Under the pieces are notes generated by a model. It ran no database searches and was not told the DNA's origin. It worked only from the letters and a program-made list of their open reading frames with translations. 64,000 nucleotides of DNA, from NCBI GenBank assembly GCA_928212115.1, contig CAKMRJ010005523.1:100715772-100779771 (forward strand). The letters run 5' to 3'. This stretch comes from Lactuca virosa. Its lineage: Eukaryota; Streptophyta; Magnoliopsida; Asterales; Asteraceae. A program made the position numbers and the translations under genes. Of this stretch, positions 56,423 to 64,000 are shown piece after piece; the first letter of the stretch is position 1, and each line of letters opens with the position of its first letter.

Positions 56423-57600
56423 ACCAAAGACCTTAGAGAAGTCAGGTAGAAGATAACGATGATATTATTGCAAGGCTACAACTTGTAGTGGTTTTACTTT
56501 GGCTATTTAATGATGTTAATTGATTATAGCTCAGTCTTAAACAAATTAAATATGTTATGGACTTGTGATCATATTATCGTATGTTTTGAACTCAAAAACC
56601 TTTTAGATTTAAATCAAATGATCTTATAAATATTTTCAAAAATATCCTAACATCGGCAATTTCATTATTGACCTATTGAGAGTAATATTAGTTATCATTT
56701 TATTACATTAACCATATGATAAATAGGTTTCTAAATTAATTCTAAATTTAAAATATAAACTTATAAACATTAATTCTAAAAAAATTCAAATTATATTAAC
56801 ATTAACAATTTAAGTATAATTTAATTAAATTCTATTAAAATGATTCTAAATTTTATTTAAATGCTATTCTAATGCTAGACATGTTCAAAATGTATACTAA
56901 TTGAAAAAAAAAAAATTGGTATTTTCTTTTTGTGAAACATAGTTGTAAATATATGTGAACTCATCAATTTTTCCTTTTACAAATTTGGCCAATTTGTGTA
57001 GGAGTATATAAAAATTAAAGAACGAAATAATCTAATTCATAGATATAAACAAAAATTTTGAAATAAATCCATTACAATAAGGATTTAAAAATATTTTTTG
57101 GAAAATAATTTTATAGAGAAAACAAAATTTGTAAAGATGATTCGATAAACTAATTATAAAAATAATAATGAATTAATTAATAAACAATTATAAGAATAAA
57201 TAATTTATAAATAAATCTATTACAAGAATAAATAAATCTTAGAGAACATATATAGATAGATATAAAAATTATTTACTAAAAAACAACTTAAAAAACAATT
57301 AAATTTATAAAAATGAGTTCATATAAAAAAAGTACGTTGTTAAAAATCAAATTCAAAAATGGAAGCTTAGTTTTTAAAAATATATAAAAATAATTTGTAA
57401 AAAGATTAAAGAAAATATCTAAATAAAATATGGACCAAAATCGTTATAAATATTAAAATGACTATGTTAAAAGTTAAAACTATAAAAGAGGAAAATAAGG
57501 GATCAAATTATGTCGTAGTAAATTTTAAGACCATTGTCTAAATCTTCAAGAGAACATTTAATCGTGAATTAAATTTGTTCATGGGCAAAGAAAAAAAGTA
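56423..57600. other. AT-rich non-coding stretch
   Basis: About 1.2 kb, very AT-rich, with many short direct repeats of AATTATAAGAATAAAT type around 57160-57300. No gene or RNA recognised. Confidence 0.6.
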
Positions 57601-59737
57601 AAATAATTATTTCTTTCGAGATTGACTTCAAGAAAGCATTCAATTCAATTAATTGGAACTTCCTTGATTCATTGATGCTTCAAACGAGATTTAACAATAA
57701 ATGGAGATCTTGGATCAAATGGTGTTTATTCTGAGCTCTTTCCTTGGTCCTAATTAATGCTTCCCCTACTTTTGAGTTTATCGTTACTAAATGGGCACTT
57801 CAAGGTGACCCTCTTTCTCCATTGTTGTTTATAATCGCTATGGAGGGCTTGAACATAGCCATGCAAGAAGCATGTGGGAAATTTTTTATTTCGTGGTATT
57901 CATATTCCGAATAATGGACCATTTATCTCGCATCTCTTTTTATGTGGACGATGTAATCTTTATAGGTGAATGGGACAACTATTACATCAAAGACCTTGCT
58001 CATATTCTCAAATGTTTTCACATCTCATCCGGCCTCAAAGTTAGTTTTAATAAATCACAATTGGTACTTGTATTTCCGATTCTGAATTATCAAGATGGGC
58101 ACATGCTCTTGGCTGCAAGGTGGGATCTTTTCATCAAAAAACCTATCTTTTGGTGGTCAACTAACTTTGGTTAAGGTTGTCCTTGAAAGTGTTCCAACAT
58201 ATTTCTTTTCTCTATTTAAAGCTCTTGCAAACATTATCGAAGAACTAAAAAAAATAAGACACACGTTTCTTTGAAGAAGGAAGGAAGAAAATCTAAAATA
58301 CATTAGGTGGCATGTCAAATTGTAATTGCTCCTAAATGTCAATGATGCCTTGGTGTAGGTTCGCTCAAAACCCAAAATCATGCTTTACTTGCCAAGTGGC
58401 GGTGGAAATTAAGATCAGGGGAAAACTCACTCTGGAGCAGAGTAATTCGAAGTCTACACAATATTAGTAGGAGGCCTATACATAGTGTTGTGGGAAAATC
58501 GACCACAAGAGTACGGATCAACATTGTTAATGACATTACAAGCTTAGAACCGCTGAATATCAATCTTGAAGATTTATTCTCCTTAAAAATCAAATATGGA
58601 AGTTCTAGTCTTTTTTGGTAGGATGTATGGATTGGTACAATTAATCTTCAGACTCGATTTCCTTCATTATATGCCCTAGAGTCTTTTAAATGTTGCAAAT
58701 CGTTAAGAGATGCTCCAATGTTCGCTTTCGATGGTCATGGGAATGTAATCCTAGTAGTCTTGAAGTTCTTGCTGAACTAAACAAACTATGCACTCTTGTC
58801 GCTTCTCACACATTCAATATAGAAGCAGATGAATTTTGTTGTAATATTGCCCTCGATGGCAACTTTTCTGTGAACATTATGCGTAAGTTTTTAGACTCAA
58901 AATTAAATGTATATCAAGGGCCAAAAAATGTTTGGACTAAAATAGTTCCTATTAAAAGTTGTGCTTTATTTGGTGTGCTCGACTTGGTAGGATTCCAGTT
59001 GCGGAGACTCTTGCACAACGAGGGGTTCATGTAGACAATCAAAACTACCCATTATGTGGTTCTTTTGATAGTGGAGCATTTTTTTTCTTTCATTGTAGGT
59101 TCACCTCAACTGCACGTTATTGGATTCTAAGTTGGTGTGACCTTTTGTTTATACAATTTTCCAGGTTGGTGGATTTCCTTGATTTTGTTGCAAGTTAGGG
59201 CAATTGCCATAGAAAAAGGAAACATTTAACCGATAAATTATTGCTTCACATCGAGGTATAGATTAGGCGATATAAACTGGGTGCATTTATGTTGTAATCC
59301 ATTTTGAGTTTCCTTTGTGTTTAAAACCTTCTTGTACTTTCCAAGTCTTAGTTCCTTGCTAAGAGCATCCACAATGCATAGCTTAATGGGAGAGTTGAAT
59401 GAGGTGTCATGCATAATTGACATTTAATGGATTAAAATTTATCATTGTAGGATGCTATGTTGACATTGAATGGATATGGAGTTCCATGGCCATTGAACTC
59501 TTCAATGGGAAAATGAAAGTTTTTTTAAATATTAAATGTACGATCTATTTAATTTTGTATAGTTCAATGCATTGCAGAGAAATTTTGGTAGAGTTGTATG
59601 GAGAGTAAAATGATGATGTGGCAAATCATTGAACTTTAAAGAGTTTTTTTTGAAAGAGGGACTTTAAAGAGTTCAATACATTGTGGATGCCCTAAGTTTG
59701 GTTTTACTCTTTTATATATTTCTCGTTTCCAAAAAAA
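57601..59737 (+). mobile_element. LINE (L1-like) with RT domain, decayed
   Basis: 5'-truncated. Reads in broken frames: FEIDFKKAFNSINWNFLDSL, KWALQGDPLSPLLFIIAMEG, the catalytic FYVDDVIFIGEW (57938-57972), GLKVSFNKSQ, then the C-terminal region (GSSSLFW-like) and zf-RVT (KIVPIKVLCFIWCARLGRIP, GVHVDNQNYPLCG, HC). The 3' tail is split by a Tourist MITE at 59363-59692 and resumes to CGTTTCCAAAAAAA at 59737. Many stops and shifts; not functional. Confidence 0.85.
59363..59692. mobile_element. Tourist-like (PIF/Harbinger) MITE
   Basis: 330 bp. Termini GAGCATCCACAATGCAT and ACATTGTGGATGCCC (inverted), flanked by the 3-bp duplication TAA at 59360-59362 and 59693-59695. Internal GAACTCTTCAATGG/CATTGAACTTTAAAGAG repeats. 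Lies in the LINE tail. Confidence 0.88.
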
Positions 59738-59742
59738 TTATA

Positions 59743-61405
59743 CTCCCTCCGTCCCAAAATTATAGTCCATCTTTCCTTTTTGGTTTGTCCCAAAATAATA
59801 GTCCATTTTTAAAAATAAATAATATTTTGGGTAAATTACACGGATGGTCCCTATGGTTTAGGGTAATCTGCGTGCTTAGTCCCTAACAACTATTTTTAAC
59901 TCAGATCGTCCTTATTTTATATTTTTGTTGCACGCTTGGTCCCTGTCCGTTCTAAAAAGACTAATATACCCTTATTCATTTCTTTTTTAATTATTTTTTT
60001 ATTTATTTATTTATTATTTATATCAAAAATAAAATAAAAAGAAACCTAAACCTAATACTTTTCATTCCCACTTTCTTCATCGGCGTTTCTCCTACACCAC
60101 GCCTCCACCTCCAGCTAACTCCCCCATCGTCTCTCCCTCCCCTTTCAACACATCAACACTTTCTCTCTCCAACGTTCCCGGCGAGTGTAGAGTCGTCGTC
60201 CCTAGCATTCGCTGCTCTCGCCACTAGCTCCCACCGCCATCGCCAATCCCTTTGTGTAGAGCTGTTATCAATGATTCATCATCTTCTTCGTCGATTCATC
60301 ATCTCCGATCAGTGATTCACAGTTGTGGAAAGTTGTATCAAGTAGATTCGAGTATGGTGAAACAAGATTTGATGCAAGTTTCTTACGAATCAGGTGGATG
60401 GGTTTACTTTAGGTCAAATGTTTGAAATCAAGGTTATGCATGTGTTGTTATCTGCTGTTTTTCTAATTTTTGTGTAATTCGAAATCCATTTACGTTACAT
60501 TAGATTGTGAACAAAATTAAGAAACAACCCAACATGTTAGGGTTTTTATGGTTTAAATCATCCATAGTGTTGTAATCTATTTGAACTATCTCAGATTGTG
60601 TAATCGATTTCATTTTCATCAGATTTTCAATTTGTATTTTTTCTGGGTTTGAGAAAAGATGAGGTTGTGATTGTTGGAACTGTCTCGAATTGTTCATTGA
60701 TTTTTGATTTCCTTCTTTTTTTTGTTTCCTTGTTTATAAATGCTTGGTAATATGAACATGGATGTGTTCCAAGTGAGATAAAGGAGTTGGGGCAAGAAGG
60801 CATTCTTGCCAAATAAAGGGGAAGGCGATTGGTTTTCTGGTAAGTAGGTTTTCCGATGAGTGGATTTTTGGTTGCAAATAAAATTGCCAGTGGTGATGGT
60901 TGAGGAAACTGACGGTGTTGGTGGTATTGCAGGTGGTTGGTGATAACCTATTGGGATGGTGGGACCATATTCTTTTTTTATTAATGTTTTTTTTAATTTA
61001 AAATATTAATAAAAACCGATTAAAGATATCAAAAAGGGTAATGTGGTCATTTCAAGTCATCAAGGGACCAAGCGTGCAACAAAAATATAAAGTAGGGACG
61101 GTCCGAGTTAAAAAAGGTTGTTAGGGACCAAGCACGTAAATTACCCTAAACCACAAGGACCATCCGTGTAATTTACCCTAATATTTTTATCAAAAATATC
61201 ATCACATTATTACTTAACCAACTAAGCAATTAATGAAACATTAAATGCATTAAATGGAACATTAAATGCATTAAGCATTTAATGGAACATTAAATGCAAA
61301 GTAAGGACAAAACTGTCAATTTTATTATATAAAGTTAGTGATAATTAATGTTTTTTTAATCTGTATGTTTTTTGTTTGTGGACGATAATTTTGAGACGGA
61401 GAGAG
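59743..61405. mobile_element. Stowaway (Tc1/mariner) MITE, split
   Basis: Left end CTCCCTCCGTCCCAAAATTATAGTCC next to TA; right end GGACGATAATTTTGAGACGGAGAGAG. These are the classic Stowaway termini, slightly decayed on the right. A Mutator-like element (59829-61178) has inserted in it. Without that insert the MITE is about 300 bp. Confidence 0.88.
59829..61178. mobile_element. Mutator-like non-autonomous element, 1350 bp
   Basis: Terminal inverted repeats of about 120 bp: GGGTAAATTACACGGATGGTC.. and its inverted partner, ..CCATCCGTGTAATTTACCC. Perfect 9-bp target duplication TAATATTTT at 59820-59828 and 61179-61187. The interior (60050-60960) is GC-richer on one side, with CT-rich leader-like sequence and scattered short frames, possibly a captured gene piece; I do not recognise it. 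No transposase. Confidence 0.92.
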
Positions 61406-61507
61406 GACTGTAAACAAGAAAAATATGGACCAAATTTATGATACAATATAAAAAAAAGGATAAACTGTAAACTTAAGGTGGCAGAAGATGAATGGGAGCT
61501 TACATTG
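61406..61507. other. Short spacer between Stowaway and the second MULE
   Basis: About 100 bp with no recognisable content. Confidence 0.5.
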
Positions 61508-61516
61508 TAAATTGTA

Positions 61517-62951
61517 GACTAAACTGCACAAATGGTCCCTGTGGTTAGCTTAAAATTGTCACTTTGGTCCAAAAAGGTTTGGACTAGCACCATAGGTCCA
61601 AACTTTTCATTTTGTTGCGAGTTTGGTCCAATATGCTTTGAACTTTTTTCAAATGACAATTTTACGCCTATTTTTTATTTTTCTGTTTTTTATTATTTTT
61701 ATTAATTTCTTTTTCCATTTTTATATGACAATAACTAAGAAAAAAAAATATTGAATGTTTATCTCCCATCCCATTCCTTCTCTCTCTACATTACATATGA
61801 AAAACACTGAAACTCTAAACCTGCACATCACCGAACCTCCGACTCTGACAAAGGTTGAACCGTCGGACTATCGCCCTTCTCGTCGGACCTCCCTCTTCTC
61901 ACCGGAACGCGACCTATTCGAAACCACCAACACTAGTCGGAAACCGCCGCCACAGCTACCATTCTCTCTCTACTCCGTCTCTCTTTCTCTCCACCGTCTC
62001 TCTCCTTCTCCGGTGTTGCCTACCCGACGTTGAAACATCTCTGTCTGATTTCGTTGGAGTTAATCTATTGTGAAAACCCTTCTTGCCGATCTTCTTTGAA
62101 GATCTTTTCGTCGTAGATCTGGAACACCGACGATTTGAAACACGACCATCTTCTTTTGAGCTCCAACTCCCCACATCTCCAGAGACGAAAGGATCTGATT
62201 CGAGGCAGCAACGGAACCTGAGGCCAACGATCGAGGAGGAATCCAAAGTGGTTTGCGGTGAAATCGAGTTACAGGAGGCGACGACGCTGTCCCCCATTCC
62301 AAACGACGAAGATGATGGCGATGCCAAGAACGACGGAGGGGGAGAGAAAGAAGGGGAGCCATTCGTCATCTTTGTTGCCCAAATCATTAAATAGAACCAT
62401 CACCACCGACCATTTAGGGTTTTCTGACGGTAGATTTGAAACCCTCACTCTTTCTGATGAACATTTGCTTTGACGATTGTATAGAGAAGGTGATCGAAGC
62501 AGCAGAAAAAAGAGAAAGAGAGTGACACCGGGAGTGGTGGTTGTGGTGATGGTTTCCGACAGGTGGCGGCGATTTATGGTGGGTGGCATTTTTTTCCGGA
62601 AGATGGTGGTGTTTTCCGTTTGGTGGCTATGGTTTCCGGCGACATAGTGGAGTGAGAGAGATAGGTAATATGTATGTTAAAGAGATAGTAAGTGGGTGTA
62701 GTAGTATGGGTGAGTTTTTTTTTTCTTAATTTAGTTTTTAAATCTGAAAATCAGAAAAATAAATAAGAAAATGGAAAAAGAAATTAATAGAAATAATAAA
62801 AAACTGAAAAATAAAAAAAATATGGGCAAAATCGTCATTTGAAAAAAGTTCAAAGTAAATTACATCAAACTCGCAACAAAATGAAAAAGTTTGGACCTTC
62901 CAAACTTTTTTGATCAGCAATTTTGAGCTAACCAAAGGATGCAGTTTACTC
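61517..62951. mobile_element. Second Mutator-like non-autonomous element, 1435 bp
   Basis: Inverted ends GACTAAACTGCACAAATGG and GAGTAAACTGCATCC (right end, reversed), continuing through TGGTTAGCT.AAAATT and the CAAACTTTTTCATTTTGTTGC block for about 150 bp. Perfect 9-bp duplication TAAATTGTA at 61508-61516 and 62952-62960. The interior (61755-62660) is coding-like in composition with overlapping frames on both strands (for example 62083-62394 plus and 61956-62387 minus), CT-rich leader-like sequence and Ser/Pro/Arg-rich products. It could be a captured host fragment (Pack-MULE), but no domain is recognised and no transposase is present. Confidence 0.9.
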
Positions 62952-62960
62952 TAAATTGTA

Positions 62961-63256
62961 CATAGTAAGGGGGTGTTTGGCTTGTCTTTTTGAGAGACAA
63001 AAGTCCTTTTTGGAAAAGAGAAAGGGCAAAAGATGTTTTGTAAAAACATTTTAAAAGTGACATTTGGATTTTAGATAGAAGGAAAACTGACTTTTTGAAA
63101 AAGTTAGGAAAACCTGACTTTTTGTAACTATTCCAAAAATGATTTTTTTTTTTTTTTTTTTTCTCTCAAAAAAACAAGTTTCCGGAAGGTACACACTCTC
63201 AGGTCTTAAGTCATCGATGGGTCTTTCTTCTCTACAGACAGAAAAACCAGAGAGAG
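62961..63256. other. Flank and putative 5' UTR; T-run
   Basis: 62968-63140 carries GGGGGTGTTTGGCTTGTC and AAAAGTCCTTTTTGG words typical of hAT-type MITE ends, with no clear partner. A T-run of about 20 lies at 63143-63162. 63180-63256 leads directly to an ATG and looks like a 5' UTR. Confidence 0.45.
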
Positions 63257-63600
63257 ATGGGGATTTGGGACGTGATATATTCCATCGGCGACGGAGTTAA
63301 AGGAATAACACCGGATCTATCGAGGGTGAAACGCGCAGGCGGCACAGCTTACGGTTACACTTCCGCCACCGTCACGAAGATCGATCAGGTGGTTAGAGTG
63401 GACGGTATCCAGAAGTTGCCTCAGTACTGGCCCAGATCACCCTTTTCACCACCACGCTTGCTAAAAACACCGCTCAATATGCCGTCTATGAAGGCTTCAA
63501 ACACATTCCTGGTTTGCTCCTTCCCTCTCTCTACTCCATTTTTAAGCCTAAAATCGAGTCGATCATCTGATGACGTATTTCGCTTGGAACACTGTTAGGT
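63257..63600 (+). pseudogene. Small conserved plant gene, exon with frameshift
   Basis: Starts at ATG 63257 (GAGAGATGGGG) with MGIWDVIYSIGDGVKGITPD, then AYGYTSATVTKIDQVVRVDG and IQKLPQY. At about 63427-63434 the frame changes: the next frame continues as AQITLFTTTLAKNTAQYAVY, EGFKHIPGLLLPSL and closes with TGA after KIESII. Both halves look like one protein, so one or a few bases were lost (around QYW/PR). The MGIWD start followed by an amphipathic VKxxxPD..TKID..VRV..IQKL pattern recalls small uncharacterised plant proteins, from memory only. No matching second exon is seen to 64000. Pseudogene, sequencing error and alternative splicing are all possible. Confidence 0.6.
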
Positions 63601-64000
63601 TAAGGGTTTGTAACCTTTCTAATCCGCTTTAGTAGAAAGCAACATGTTATTCCAAAATAATGGTCTCGCTATAGAAAATGGCACAATGGATACTCGCATA
63701 ACTCCTTAAAGCTCACGAAATTTTCGAAATCACTCTTAATTCTGTAACAGATATGGAGCTTTAGGGTTTCCATTCTACTCGTAGAACAATTTCTGGCTTG
63801 ATTCAGAGCTTAAACAAGTCATGAGTGGTTTTAATGCCATTAAATATTGGTTGTTACGTTTTCAATTCCACTAAATTTCTAACTATTTCGATGTTGGAAT
63901 GTAATGCAAGCAGTTTTTTTAGTGCCCATCTCTGATTCAGATGATTGATAGTTTTATGCTGACTGTAGCTTTAGTTACTTGATATTCAGGATATTCTCAA
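63601..64000. other. Downstream flank or intron, no feature
   Basis: AT-rich, no recognisable exon or repeat. It could be the first intron of the preceding gene. Confidence 0.4.

Overview
The window looks like repeat-dense nuclear DNA of a eudicot plant. The evidence is the mix of Ty3-gypsy chromoviruses, Ty1-copia, L1-like LINE, CACTA, Mutator, Tourist and Stowaway elements, GT-AG introns, and plant-only gene families (a VAL-type B3 gene, fragments of a plastid ADP/ATP carrier). The element families feel like Asteraceae (lettuce-like), but that is inference. Nothing prokaryotic, organellar or tRNA-like was seen. Only two host loci look like genes: a five-exon VAL-like B3 gene at 45416-46838 and a frameshifted first exon of a small conserved plant gene at 63257-63600.

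Layout. 1-81 and 12824-17920 form one copy (A) of a segmental duplication; 48421-56412 is the other (B). Copy A was split by a 12.7 kb chromovirus (82-12823, minus strand, perfect 5-bp target duplication CAAAC), and copy B preserves the empty site. The chromovirus was in turn split in RNase H by a 4.3 kb CACTA element (4131-8429) that carries exons of ribosomal protein L7a with a plastid ADP/ATP carrier fragment placed between them. Both duplication copies carry the same decayed copia element and the 3' end of a LINE. Copy A later gained two small DNA elements with 9-bp target duplications; copy B gained a 2.8 kb solo LTR.

17921-43510 is a nest of chromovirus LTRs (17921, 21255, 24300, 41949), a copia LTR, decayed gag and pol, and, in the middle, a tandem array LTR-internal-LTR-internal-LTR-partial internal (29919-40024, exact period 3884 bp). 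The array belongs to a compact non-autonomous LTR retrotransposon with a 292-bp LTR and one unrecognised Lys/Arg-rich ORF, intact only in the middle unit. Its third unit ends abruptly in chromovirus reverse transcriptase.

43520-48060 holds a diverged tandem duplication with a long (TA)n tract, then the B3 gene. A broken copy of that gene's 5' end (48080-48505) leads into duplication copy B; the first 81 bases of the window match the same intron. 56413-62960 is a stack of a LINE containing a Tourist MITE, a Stowaway split by a 1.35 kb Mutator-like element, and a second 1.43 kb Mutator-like element, the last two with perfect 9-bp target duplications. Coordinates of TSDs, LTR ends and splice sites were counted by hand from the sequence; family names come from recognised protein motifs and terminal sequences, not database searches.
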